From NCBI GenBank assembly GCA_009783145.1, contig WRHR01000004.1, forward strand, positions 1-64,000: DNA of 64,000 bases. Direction: 5' to 3'. This document shows positions 24,546 to 32,795 of this stretch, piece after piece (position 1 is the stretch's first letter; each line of letters begins with the position of its first letter). This DNA is from Alphaproteobacteria bacterium (GTDB taxonomy: Bacteria > Pseudomonadota > Alphaproteobacteria > Rs-D84). Below the pieces are notes generated by a model. It was not told where the DNA came from, did not search any database, and worked only from the letters and a program-made list of their open reading frames with translations. The position numbers were made by a program, and so were the translations under genes.

Positions 24546-25016
24546 TTATTTTGACGGCGTGCGTTCGCGCTTTGCGAATTCTGCCGGGAAGCCGGGATTA
24601 AATCCAGCGCCGGGAGTATACATGGCTGGAAAAAATTCTGCTTCATCCGGATTTATTTTTAATCCGCCCAGTCCGGTCAATACTTTGATTGCGCGGAACC
24701 TGTACAATAAGACTTCCAGCATTCGCACCTTGTATTCAAGTTCCGGTTTTTTGTAATAATGAATACTAAATCCACAGCGCTTGACCTTGTCGCCATCGAA
24801 TTCTATCACTTCCATTGATATATTATAAAGACCGTATTGTTTCAACAGCTCGGCATGCCTCTCGAAGAAATTAACACCATCAATAGTGAAATATACCTCG
24901 GCGCAACTTTCCCATTTTGCGCCTGTAATCTTGATATCGCGCAGCTTGTAGCACAGCGCGATATTGAACGGCGTCATATTTTCAACGATTTGTTGTTGTG
25001 TCGGATTGAACTTCAT
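24546..25016 (-). CDS. Hypothetical protein, 156 aa
   Basis: Unrecognised soluble protein. It follows AAAGGA with good spacing (ATG at 25016) and ends 13 bases before the GNAT gene, so the two are probably co-transcribed. The N-terminal half looks alpha/beta (EVYFTIDGVNFFERHAELL); the C-terminal third is rich in Pro, Gly and Phe. Confidence 0.6.
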   Translation of the reverse strand: MKFNPTQQQIVENMTPFNIALCYKLRDIKITGAKWESCAEVYFTIDGVNFFERHAELLKQYGLYNISMEVIEFDGDKVKRCGFSIHYYKKPELEYKVRMLEVLLYRFRAIKVLTGLGGLKINPDEAEFFPAMYTPGAGFNPGFPAEFAKRERTPSK

Positions 25017-25058
25017 GGTGCGTTGTCCTTTATATAGACATCCTCTCTCCGCCCCCTG

Positions 25059-28000
25059 TTAAGTTTTTCTGATTGTAACACCTAATTTTTGATTTTCAAG
25101 TGTTGTTGAAAACTCTGGCTTGCCGCCGGGCTTCAATTCAGTAATCAGGGCGTTTTCTTTTATCATGTCAGAGTGCGCCGCGATTGCATTGTTCATATCG
25201 CCGTCCGCGCAGTATTCCAAAACTATCCGGTCGGATACGTCCAGGCCCATGTCGCGGCGAGTATCCTGGATAAAGCGCAAGGCGTCGCGAGCAAGCCCTT
25301 CGGCCGCAAGTTCCGGCGTGATATTGGTATCCAATACCACGACCGCGGTATTATCCGGCAGCGCCGCGCCGGTGATCCCGGGTTTTATTGTCAGGCGAGT
25401 TTCATATTCATCGGGCAACAGCCCCCAATCGTTCGGATTAAACCCGGGCTGTTTTGAAGCGGCAATTATTTCTTTCAGTTTGCTTCCCAATCGCGCCCCG
25501 ATTTTTGGGGTGATAAGGTATACGAATGCATCGGCAACATTTGGCACATCATTTGAAAAACCAACCAATTTTACATTTAATTCGTCTCGTGTTATTTCGG
25601 TTAAGCTTAGACCAAACCCTTCCGTGCCAGATTCTCGTACAACAGTCATATGCGCAAGCGGTAATCTGTTGCGCAATCCATATTTTTCGCGCAATTGTTT
25701 TCCAACTGATACGATTGATTGAACACGACGCATAGCATCAAGCGGACTACTATAAAGACCATTCTCGGCAAATCTTTTTGTTTTTTTCTGCGGTGTTGGA
25801 AACTTTTCCAAATGCACGGATTCTTTGCCGGTCAGCGCGCGGAAAGTATAATCCGAAACAAACGGCGCAAATGGCGCGAGCAATTTGCAAAACTCTGTCA
25901 GAACAAAATATAGAGTATCAAATGCGGCTTGGTCCTCGTTCCAAAAGCGTTCGCGTGAACGGCGAATGTACCAATTATTAAGCACTTCCAAGAATCTCGT
26001 GAATTCGCGAATCGCGCGGTCTGGCGCGTATTCATCCAAAGCTGTGCGTACAATGCTAATTAATTCATCGAGCTCGGCAAGAATATATTGGTCTAACACG
26101 TTTTCGCTATTCGCTATTCGTTTTTCGCTATTCGCTTGGACATTTCCCGCATTAGCATACAGCGTAAAGAAATGATACGCATTCCATAACGGAGTCAGGA
26201 TATTCTTGATAGGCTCGTTGAAAACTGTTCCGGCTTTATCCAGCATTATCGGCTCGCACTTCATAAAATTACTACCTAATATGAAAAGCCTGACTGCATC
26301 CGCGCCGTATTTATCCATCAATATCATCGGATCTTCGTAATTGCCCAGCGACTTTGACATTTTGCGTTTATGCTCGTCCAGAATCAGTCCGTTTACAGAC
26401 ACAGTTTTAAACGCGGGCTTGTCAAACAAAGCGGTTGCCATAACCATCAACGAATAAAACCATCCGCGGGTCTGGTCCGGGCCCTCTATGATATAATCCG
26501 CGGGGAATGTGGCGTTAAAACGCTCCGCATTTTCAAATGGATAATGCAGCTGCGCGAACGGCATAGAGCCGCTTTCAACCCAGCAATCCAAAACATCAGG
26601 AATTCTTTTCCAGCCGTCTTTTTCAAGCTTGTCCAATGTAGGCCGATGCAAGTCTTCGATTTTTACACCGAAAAATTCCTCCAGTTCCGCAATGCTGCCG
26701 AAAATCTTGTATTCTCCGTCGCGTTCCCATATCGGCAGCGGAGTTCCCCAGAACCGATTGCGTGAAATCGCCCAGGGCCTCGCGTTTTCTACCCAACGCA
26801 TAAATCGCTCTCCTGCGGATTTCCAATCGGTTTTCTTGGTATTCGCTATCAGGCGCTCCTGGATTTTCGGCACGTCTATGTACCAGGAATCGGCCGCGCG
26901 ATAAATCAGCTTTTCATGAGTGCGATAACTAAACGGATATGAATGCTTATATTGCTCCTTTTTTACCAAAAAGCCGGCTTTTTTGAGATGTTCTATGATT
27001 TTAGGATTTGCATCAAAGATATTTTGCCCGGCAAAATCAGCAACCTCGTCCGTGAAATTGCCATAATTGTCCACGTTCACTATGACCGGGAAAAATTGAT
27101 CAATATTTTTCGCCGCCCAAAAGTCTTCCTGCCCAAATGCCGGCGCGATATGCACAATTCCCGTGCCGTCGCCGTCACTGACATAATCGGCAGCGATTAC
27201 TTTATATAACTTTTCATCCGAATAATAATCAAACAAAGGCGCATATCTCAGCCCGACAAGGTCTTTGCCGTTAATTTCGCCGACTTGCTTTGCATCTTTG
27301 AATTGCTGCGCATAGGCGCCGACGCGGCTTGTCGCGATTATGTATTCATGGCCGTCGCTATCCTTCATCACGGCATATTTCATTTTCGGATTCACGGCCA
27401 ATGCGGAGTTCCCCGGCAAAGTCCAAGGCGTCGTGGTCCAGGCCAAAATCCGCCGCCCGTTTTCCAATTCAAACCAGACCGTTATGGCATCATCGATTAC
27501 GTCTTGGTATTCTTGCGCCGCTTCGGAATTCGAAAGCACAGTCCCCAGCTTCCAGTCAAATGGGTTTACGCTGAAATCTTTGTATAACAGGCCTTTTTCA
27601 TAAAGCTGCTTAAGCGCCCAGATTACGGACTCCATATAGTCCTTGTCCATCGTGGCATAGCCGAAGTCCGGGCCGGTTTCGACCCAGCGGCCGGTCCGTT
27701 CGTATACGGACTTGAAGACATCGGTGTATTTCAGGACGTCGGCGCGGCACATTTCGCAAAACCCGCCGATTCCTTGCGCGGCAACAATATCTTTGGCCAG
27801 CTTGCCTTGCGATTTTTCGACAGACTGTTCCGCCGGCAATCCATGGCAGTCCCAGCCAAGTTCCCGCAAGACATAGCGGCCGCCCATGGTTTTATAGCGG
27901 AAAACCAAATCTTTCATGGCCGAGACCCCGACATGCCCCCAGTGCGGAATGCCGTTTGCGAATGGCGGGCCGTCAAAGAAAGTGAACGGCGCGCCGGATT

Positions 28001-28106
28001 CGGTTTGTTTCAGCGACTTGTGAAAAATATCATGCTCGCGCCAGAAATTAAGAATTTGGCGCTCCAACTCTGGGAAATTCGCTTTTGGTTCGGTCTTGGG
28101 ATACAT
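25059..28106 (-). CDS. ileS: Isoleucyl-tRNA synthetase
   Basis: A 1015-residue class I synthetase. The HIGH motif is HWGHVGVSAMKDL (eukaryote-like form), the KMSKS motif is HKRKMSKSLGNYEDP, and the CP1 editing domain is present (AWTTTPWTLPGNSALAV). ATG at 28106 is chosen because GGAGAA lies just before it. Residues about 658-669 are encoded by five copies of a 7-bp word, between the catalytic core and the anticodon-binding domain. Upstream lie an Ile-codon leader peptide and a terminator, so charged tRNA-Ile probably controls expression. Confidence 0.96.
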   Translation of the reverse strand: MYPKTEPKANFPELERQILNFWREHDIFHKSLKQTESGAPFTFFDGPPFANGIPHWGHVGVSAMKDLVFRYKTMGGRYVLRELGWDCHGLPAEQSVEKSQGKLAKDIVAAQGIGGFCEMCRADVLKYTDVFKSVYERTGRWVETGPDFGYATMDKDYMESVIWALKQLYEKGLLYKDFSVNPFDWKLGTVLSNSEAAQEYQDVIDDAITVWFELENGRRILAWTTTPWTLPGNSALAVNPKMKYAVMKDSDGHEYIIATSRVGAYAQQFKDAKQVGEINGKDLVGLRYAPLFDYYSDEKLYKVIAADYVSDGDGTGIVHIAPAFGQEDFWAAKNIDQFFPVIVNVDNYGNFTDEVADFAGQNIFDANPKIIEHLKKAGFLVKKEQYKHSYPFSYRTHEKLIYRAADSWYIDVPKIQERLIANTKKTDWKSAGERFMRWVENARPWAISRNRFWGTPLPIWERDGEYKIFGSIAELEEFFGVKIEDLHRPTLDKLEKDGWKRIPDVLDCWVESGSMPFAQLHYPFENAERFNATFPADYIIEGPDQTRGWFYSLMVMATALFDKPAFKTVSVNGLILDEHKRKMSKSLGNYEDPMILMDKYGADAVRLFILGSNFMKCEPIMLDKAGTVFNEPIKNILTPLWNAYHFFTLYANAGNVQANSEKRIANSENVLDQYILAELDELISIVRTALDEYAPDRAIREFTRFLEVLNNWYIRRSRERFWNEDQAAFDTLYFVLTEFCKLLAPFAPFVSDYTFRALTGKESVHLEKFPTPQKKTKRFAENGLYSSPLDAMRRVQSIVSVGKQLREKYGLRNRLPLAHMTVVRESGTEGFGLSLTEITRDELNVKLVGFSNDVPNVADAFVYLITPKIGARLGSKLKEIIAASKQPGFNPNDWGLLPDEYETRLTIKPGITGAALPDNTAVVVLDTNITPELAAEGLARDALRFIQDTRRDMGLDVSDRIVLEYCADGDMNNAIAAHSDMIKENALITELKPGGKPEFSTTLENQKLGVTIRKT
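26101..26135. repeat. 7-bp tandem array inside ileS (tattcgc type)
   Basis: Five copies in frame; the protein reads ANSEKRIANSEN, a 7-residue periodicity. Confidence 0.9.
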
Positions 28107-28118
28107 ATTGTTCTCCAT

Positions 28119-28141
28119 AAAAAATGGGCGCGTGCGCGCCC
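28119..28141 (-). terminator. Attenuator terminator in the ileS leader
   Basis: On the minus strand GGGCGC-GCAC-GCGCCC is followed by ATTTTTT, directly before the ileS Shine-Dalgarno. A GCGCC segment just upstream (28156-28160) can pair with the left side of the stem as an antiterminator. Confidence 0.85.
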
Positions 28142-28168
28142 CAGCAACCGCCAAAGGCGCATTTCTGG

Positions 28169-28201
28169 TTACCCTATAATGATTATATTCTTTTTGCTCA
28201 T
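28169..28201 (-). CDS. ileS leader peptide with four consecutive isoleucine codons
   Basis: A 10-codon ORF reading MSKKNIIIIG then TAA. The Ile codons are ATA, ATC, ATT, ATA, an unlikely run by chance. An in-frame ATG three codons upstream (28210) could lengthen it to 13 residues. No strong Shine-Dalgarno is visible. A ribosome stalled on the Ile codons would leave 28156-28160 free to form the antiterminator; one that reaches the stop would cover it and allow termination. This matches classical attenuation of amino-acid genes and points to control by Ile-tRNA charging. Confidence 0.75.
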   Translation of the reverse strand: MSKKNIIIIG

Positions 28202-28326
28202 GGTATGCATTCTAATACAAGTTTTTTACGATTTCCACCATTTTTTTAATAGGAATACCTCCGCCTTGTATTAATTCGGGGAGTATCTACAATCGTATCG
28301 GTCACTTCAAACAAAAGGAGAGAAAA

Positions 28327-28851
28327 ATGGCCTTAGAGAAAATCCTTCAGGGATATAAAGATATCGCGGACAATCAAGCCTTGCTGCAGGAAGAAGCCAT
28401 GATCTGCGCGCATAAACTCAACATGAACGGCCTGAAGCGCCTGCATCGGCACAAGTCAAAAATCTTTTTCTGCAAAGGACTTGGCATAGATTGCTTGGCC
28501 CAGGACTTCGGATTCCCGATTAAAAAATCGCAGCCCAAAGGCGGGTTTACCGCATCCGGACTGAAAGAACATCTTACCATGCTGATTCCAAAGTTCGAAC
28601 AGGACATAAGCAAGCTGAAACAGCTGAATTACCAATTTATTCAGGAAACCGGAATGGAATGCGACGAAGGCGTGAAAATGCAAGAAGTCTTAACCAAGGT
28701 CTGGATGAAGATGAAATTCCGCTGGCTGCCGCGCTTCGAATTTACAAAGTGGAGCCCGCAAGACATCATGGATTGGGACAAGTACTTGCATGATAAGTAC
28801 CGCTGCCGCGAGTCGGAACACCATCACTACGAGCATTACGGTATGAAGTAA
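28327..28851 (+). CDS. Hypothetical protein, 174 aa
   Basis: Unrecognised, with an excellent Shine-Dalgarno (AAAAGGAGAG) before ATG and a strong terminator after the stop, so a real and probably well-expressed gene. The protein looks helical, is rich in Lys, Met and His, and ends with ESEHHHYEHYG, a His-rich tail that could bind metal. It is transcribed divergently from ileS. Confidence 0.7.
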   Translation: MALEKILQGYKDIADNQALLQEEAMICAHKLNMNGLKRLHRHKSKIFFCKGLGIDCLAQDFGFPIKKSQPKGGFTASGLKEHLTMLIPKFEQDISKLKQLNYQFIQETGMECDEGVKMQEVLTKVWMKMKFRWLPRFEFTKWSPQDIMDWDKYLHDKYRCRESEHHHYEHYGMK

Positions 28852-28856
28852 TAAAT

Positions 28857-28878
28857 AACGCCCATTCGGGCGTTTTTT
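28857..28878 (+). terminator. Intrinsic terminator after the 174-aa gene
   Basis: Stem cgccc/gggcg with ATTC loop and six T's. Confidence 0.85.
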
Positions 28879-28884
28879 ATTATA

Positions 28885-28960
28885 TGGTGCCGGCCACAGG
28901 ACTTGAACCTGCGACCCCCTCATTACGAATGAGGTGCTCTACCAACTGAGCTAGGCCGGC
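28885..28960 (-). tRNA. tRNA-Thr (CGT), CCA encoded
   Basis: Minus-strand cloverleaf starting GCCGGCC, anticodon loop TTCGTAA (anticodon CGT), T-loop GGTTCAAGTCC and encoded CCA. Confidence 0.95.
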
Positions 28961-29003
28961 GCAGACGGCAGTTTAATATATGTTTTCCCGGATTTCCATA
29001 AAA

Positions 29004-29099
29004 ATTTACGATTTAGGATTTGCGATTTACGATTTTGTGGCTAGAATTGCAGGCATGGTTAAAAAAATCGTAAATCTTAAATCGGAAATCGTAAATTAC
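29004..29099. repeat. Inverted pair of 7-bp arrays spanning the mnmG start
   Basis: Left arm 29004-29031 (atttacg type), right arm 29065-29099 (aaatcgt type). The mnmG ATG at 29055 is in the loop and the right arm codes its first residues. Confidence 0.9.
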
Positions 29100-30812
29100 G
29101 ATGTAATTATTGTCGGAGCCGGGCACGCGGGCGTTGAGGCTGCGGCCGCTGCTGCGCGCGTATTTAATGCTTTGGCGCGCAAGGCTTGCCCGCCGAAGCG
29201 CGAAGCGCGAAGGCGGGTTGCGCTTTTTACCAAATCGCCGGATGATTTGGGCGCTATGTCTTGCAATCCGTCGCTCGGCGGGCCCGGCAAGTCCCAGATG
29301 ATTGCAGAAATAGATGCGCTGGGCGGGATTATGCCGGTTGCTGCCGATATGGCCGGGATTCATTTTCGACTGCTGAACGCAACGCACGGCGCCGCAACGC
29401 AAGCCTTGCGCGCCCAGATAGACCGCAACCGCTATCGCGTTGCGGTCAAAGAGCAAATAGCAAAGAGCAAAGAGCAAATAACGATAATTTATGAGCCTGT
29501 TGAATTGATTGATTTAGAAAATAAAATTATAAATGGAAAATACCAAGCCAAGGCGGTCGTAATCGCGGCGGGAACTTTTTTAAATGGCGTTGCGACGCGC
29601 GGGACCGAGCGCATTCCCACAGGGCGTCTGCAAGACGACGGGGCTTATCAAAAGCCGGATGAGACTTTATCAAAAATACTCGAAAAGGCCGGCTTTAGGG
29701 TAATAAGGCTTAAAACGGGAACCCCTGCGCGCTTGTATGCCGACAGCATAGACTTTTCCAAGTGCGAGCCTCAACCAGGCGACAGCACTCATGATTGGTT
29801 TAGCTCTGAAGTCGTAAATCGTAAATCGCAAATCATAAATTGTTTTATTACCCGCACCACTGAAGACACTCATGAAATAATTCGCCGGAACATTAAAGAC
29901 GCGCCGATGTATAACGGGACTATTGAAGGCACCGGGCCGCGGTATTGCCCTTCCATAGAAGACAAGGTAATGCGATTTCCCGAACATAAAAGCCACCATG
30001 TATTTCTGGAGCCCGAAAGCGCGTCCGGCGAAATTATTTATCCTAACGGCCTGTCCACTTCTTTTGGCGCCCAAGTTCAAGACAAATTCCTGCGTTCCGT
30101 TCCAGGCCTGGAAAATGTGCGGATAGCGCGATACGGATATGCAATAGAATATGATGCGATTGACGCGCGCGCGCTGAAATTGACCCTTGAATCCAAAGAC
30201 TGGCCCGGGATATTTTTCGCCGGACAGATCAACGGCACCAGCGGGTATGAAGAGGCGGCCGCCCAAGGCTTGGTTGCCGGCGCGAATGCTGCGGCATTTG
30301 CGACAGATGCCCAGTACCTGCAACTGGACCGTACCAACTCCATGATTGGCGTGATGATTGATGATATCACAACCATGGGAATTGACGAGCCGTATCGCAT
30401 GTTTACATCCCGCGCGGAATATCGCCTGAGTCTGCGCGCTGATAATGCTACCCTGCGCCTGGGGCCGATTGCGGTCAAATTGGGATTGCTGACGCAATCC
30501 CAATTTGACGCGAAGAGCGAAGAGCGAAGAGCAAAGAGCAAAGAAATAGATAAACTTTATGACGGATATATCGCGCGCAACCAGCGCGAAATAGAAAGAT
30601 ATCAGCGCGATAGAAATATCAAAATCCCCGGAGATTTTGATTACGGGGCCCTGCCCGGCCTGACTAACGAATTGCGCGAGAAGTTATTACGCGCCAGGCC
30701 AGAGAATATAGCGGCATTATCGCGCGTTCCCGGCATGACGCCCGCGGGGATTTTAATCGTGCTTCGCGCGATTAAAAAAGTAGGAAGTAAAAAGGTAGGA
30801 GGTTTGAGGTAG
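29055..30812 (+). CDS. mnmG: tRNA uridine-5-carboxymethylaminomethyl modification enzyme MnmG (GidA)
   Basis: A 585-residue FAD enzyme that, with MnmE, modifies U34 of tRNAs. FAD motif DVIIVGAGHAGVEAA, signature CNPSLGGPGKSQMIAEIDALGG, GTERIPTGRLQDDGAY and GQINGTSGYEEAAAQG are intact. The frame carries six repeat-derived segments: the first 14 residues, KREARRRV (GC palindrome), IAKSKEQI, VNRKSQII, AKSEERRAKSKE and the C-terminal VGSKKVGGLR. ATG at 29055 has only a weak Shine-Dalgarno (GCAGG). Despite the insertions no catalytic motif is broken, so it is probably active. Confidence 0.93.
   Translation: MVKKIVNLKSEIVNYDVIIVGAGHAGVEAAAAAARVFNALARKACPPKREARRRVALFTKSPDDLGAMSCNPSLGGPGKSQMIAEIDALGGIMPVAADMAGIHFRLLNATHGAATQALRAQIDRNRYRVAVKEQIAKSKEQITIIYEPVELIDLENKIINGKYQAKAVVIAAGTFLNGVATRGTERIPTGRLQDDGAYQKPDETLSKILEKAGFRVIRLKTGTPARLYADSIDFSKCEPQPGDSTHDWFSSEVVNRKSQIINCFITRTTEDTHEIIRRNIKDAPMYNGTIEGTGPRYCPSIEDKVMRFPEHKSHHVFLEPESASGEIIYPNGLSTSFGAQVQDKFLRSVPGLENVRIARYGYAIEYDAIDARALKLTLESKDWPGIFFAGQINGTSGYEEAAAQGLVAGANAAAFATDAQYLQLDRTNSMIGVMIDDITTMGIDEPYRMFTSRAEYRLSLRADNATLRLGPIAVKLGLLTQSQFDAKSEERRAKSKEIDKLYDGYIARNQREIERYQRDRNIKIPGDFDYGALPGLTNELREKLLRARPENIAALSRVPGMTPAGILIVLRAIKKVGSKKVGGLR
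29183..29220. repeat. GC-rich palindromic repeat inside mnmG
   Basis: cttgcccgcc and ggcgggtt arms around gaagcgcgaagcgcgaa; in frame. Confidence 0.75.
29452..29479. repeat. 7-bp array inside mnmG (agcaaag type)
   Basis: Four copies in frame. Confidence 0.88.
29812..29839. repeat. 7-bp array inside mnmG (tcgtaaa type)
   Basis: Four copies; the third reads tcgcaaa, and an unchanged third copy would place TAA in frame. Confidence 0.88.
30510..30544. repeat. 7-bp array inside mnmG (gcgaaga type)
   Basis: Five copies in frame. Confidence 0.88.
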
Positions 30813-30928
30813 GAGGTAGAAAATAAGAGAGTAAAAATTTTTTCTTTCAGTTTATAGAATTTATCTTTAATTACCAACTTCCTACCTCAAACCTCCTACC
30901 TCAAACCTCCTACCTCCTACCTTTTTAC
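30780..30928. repeat. Inverted pair of 7-bp arrays between mnmG and sspB (ggtagga type)
   Basis: Left arm 30780-30821 codes the C-terminus and stop of mnmG; right arm 30877-30928 contains the sspB stop on the other strand. Confidence 0.9.
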
Positions 30929-31375
30929 CTTCCTTCTATAAGCATCCAACGAAATCACGCGGCCGTCGTCGCCCGGCGCATCCGAATCCAGCGGCAATTC
31001 CAAATCGTTTCCGGCATCCGGGGCGGCTTTCGGCTGAAAAGTCAAAATGAAATCCACGCTGGTGTCTTTGAATTCCAGCATGGAATCGAACGGTACGCGG
31101 ATATAAAACGGCCGCCCGTCGAATGTCAGAGTCACGCCGAACTCGTCGTCCGACACGTTCAGATTGGAATAGGAATACTGCAGGACGATCGTCATCACTT
31201 CCGGATAGCGCATCCGCAGAAAGTCCGGAATCACGACGCCCGGATCTCGCGTCCCGAACGTGATATAAAAATTGGCATTATCGCCCAGCCCGTTGACTTG
31301 CGCATGGCGCAGGGCGTCGCGTACGACGACTTTTAATGCGCGCTCCAAAAGCTGAGGATAATTTATTTTTTTCAT
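30917..31375 (-). CDS. sspB: SspB-type ClpXP adaptor protein
   Basis: A 152-residue protein like alphaproteobacterial SspB: FYITFGTRDPGVVIPDFLRMRYPEVMTIVLQ is the substrate-binding fold and the tail GRVISLDAYRRK is the ClpX-docking motif. SspB hands ssrA-tagged and other substrates to ClpXP. It overlaps recF by four bases, so the two are translated together. The stop codon lies in a 7-bp array. Confidence 0.85.
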   Translation of the reverse strand: MKKINYPQLLERALKVVVRDALRHAQVNGLGDNANFYITFGTRDPGVVIPDFLRMRYPEVMTIVLQYSYSNLNVSDDEFGVTLTFDGRPFYIRVPFDSMLEFKDTSVDFILTFQPKAAPDAGNDLELPLDSDAPGDDGRVISLDAYRRKVKR

Positions 31376-32457
31376 GATTTAATCCTACAATCTATACGGC
31401 CATCCATGCAAGACACAATTAAGGCGTTGTTAACGCCGTTGAATGAATCCGAATTTGCCCCGGTCATCCAGATTTGGGCCGGCGATGCATCCAGTCGCGC
31501 GAACAAGTCCCGGATATTGTCGCCGTCCAGATGGGCAACCGCCTCGTCCAAAAGGATAACGACGGGAGTACTGGTGCGCGCGTACAGAAGCTTTGCGTTT
31601 GCGATAATCAGCAGCAGCAGCAGTTTTTTCTGCTGGCCTGCGGACATCATCCCGGCGTTCATATCAATGTCGCTGCGGAACATTGAGAAGTCGGATTTAT
31701 GCGCGCCGTCTATGACCATCTTGTCGGCGATAATCGTACGGTTTGCCGCAAGATAGGTCGCGTATTCTTTTTCGGCGTCAACGCAGTTGGCGCCGCCCGC
31801 CAGACGCGATTCGAACCAGCCGGATAGGACTATGCGGGCGTTGGTTTCGGCCTGCAGAAAGTGATTCAGCTGCGCCGCATACGCGACGCGCGCGGCCGCG
31901 ACAGATGCGGCCGTAGCCGCCAACTGGGATTCGATAGCGTTTAACCATGTCGCGTCAGCGCCGCTTTTGAGCGCGAACGCGCGTTCGGATAATAACTTGG
32001 CAAGACGTGCAACGCGTCCGGAATGAACCGGATCAAAACCGGCCGCCATGCGGTCCAGAAATGCGCGCCGGTCGGATGCGGATTCCGCAAACAGGCGGTC
32101 TTCTTTCGGCGTCAGCCATACAAGGCGCAGGAACTTAGACGCGGCGGCAATGGGCGAGGCATCGCCGTCAACGCGCAGTTTTCGCCCGGCATCCGGCGCC
32201 GAGTATGAAACCGAAAGATTGGTTTCGTTTTCCAGCTCCGCATTTACCGCAAATGAACTGTCCCCTTGTATACGGGCGATTTCCGCACCCGCGGCGCCGC
32301 GCAGTCCGCCATTGTTGGATAGCATGGATATAGCTTCCAATATGGCGGTTTTTCCACTGCCGTTGGGGCCGGTAATTACTATATTTTTGAAGCCCGCGGA
32401 ATTTATGCGGCCGAATTCATGATTGCGGAAATTGGTAAGCGTCAGAGTATCGAACAT
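31372..32457 (-). CDS. recF: Recombination protein RecF
   Basis: A 361-residue SMC-like ATPase that loads RecA at gaps. Walker A GPNGSGKT, RecF signature LTPKEDRLFAESASDRRAFLDRM, ABC-type signature MSAGQQKKLLLLL and Walker B VVILLDEAVAHLD are all present. dnaA, dnaN or gyrB, common partners, are not adjacent; here recF is coupled to sspB. Confidence 0.93.
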   Translation of the reverse strand: MFDTLTLTNFRNHEFGRINSAGFKNIVITGPNGSGKTAILEAISMLSNNGGLRGAAGAEIARIQGDSSFAVNAELENETNLSVSYSAPDAGRKLRVDGDASPIAAASKFLRLVWLTPKEDRLFAESASDRRAFLDRMAAGFDPVHSGRVARLAKLLSERAFALKSGADATWLNAIESQLAATAASVAAARVAYAAQLNHFLQAETNARIVLSGWFESRLAGGANCVDAEKEYATYLAANRTIIADKMVIDGAHKSDFSMFRSDIDMNAGMMSAGQQKKLLLLLIIANAKLLYARTSTPVVILLDEAVAHLDGDNIRDLFARLDASPAQIWMTGANSDSFNGVNNALIVSCMDGRIDCRIKS

Positions 32458-32510
32458 TGCCGTGAAATGATAGAAAATTCGGGCGTTTTTTTCAATGGAT
32501 AAAATTTAAG

Positions 32511-32539
32511 TTGAAAGTCCGGCTTGCATTCGGTATGAT
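32511..32539 (+). promoter_or_regulatory. Promoter of tRNA-Cys
   Basis: TTGAAA (32511-32516), 17-base spacer, TATGAT (32534-32539), ten bases before the tRNA. Confidence 0.8.
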
Positions 32540-32548
32540 TGAAGCCTT

Positions 32549-32622
32549 GGCCTGGTGGCAGAGTGGTTATGCAGAGGACTGCAAATCCTTGAATGCCGGT
32601 TCGATTCCGACCCAGGCCTCCA
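32549..32622 (+). tRNA. tRNA-Cys (GCA), CCA encoded
   Basis: Cloverleaf beginning GGCCTGG with anticodon loop CTGCAAA (anticodon GCA), T-loop GGTTCGATTCC and encoded CCA. Confidence 0.95.
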
Positions 32623-32628
32623 AAAATG

Positions 32629-32655
32629 AAACGCGCGTCAGCGCGTTTAATTTTT
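32629..32655 (+). terminator. Intrinsic terminator of tRNA-Cys
   Basis: Stem aaacgcgc (32629-32636) with gcgcgttt (32641-32648), then AATTTTT. Confidence 0.8.
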
Positions 32656-32764
32656 GGAGCCAGTCGGAATCATTTTGCAAGCAACGCGAAGCAAAATAAA
32701 TCGCACCCCGGGTCCCGCGGTCGAGGTAACGTAGGCCGTGGGTGGGTTTGGCGATTTGTTGTCA

Positions 32765-32783
32765 TTCCGGGCTTGTCCCGGAA
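32765..32783. repeat. Palindrome ttccggg-cttgt-cccggaa
   Basis: Preceded by gtca; resembles the GTCATTCCGGG-type palindromes found in many proteobacterial intergenic regions. Confidence 0.6.
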
Positions 32784-32795
32784 CCGACCCAGGCC

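Noticed and set aside
32655-32731. A second tRNA on the minus strand downstream of tRNA-Cys
   Set aside because: The 3'-like GATTCCGAC...GGCTCCA matches part of a tRNA, but no D-arm, anticodon arm or acceptor partner can be folded.
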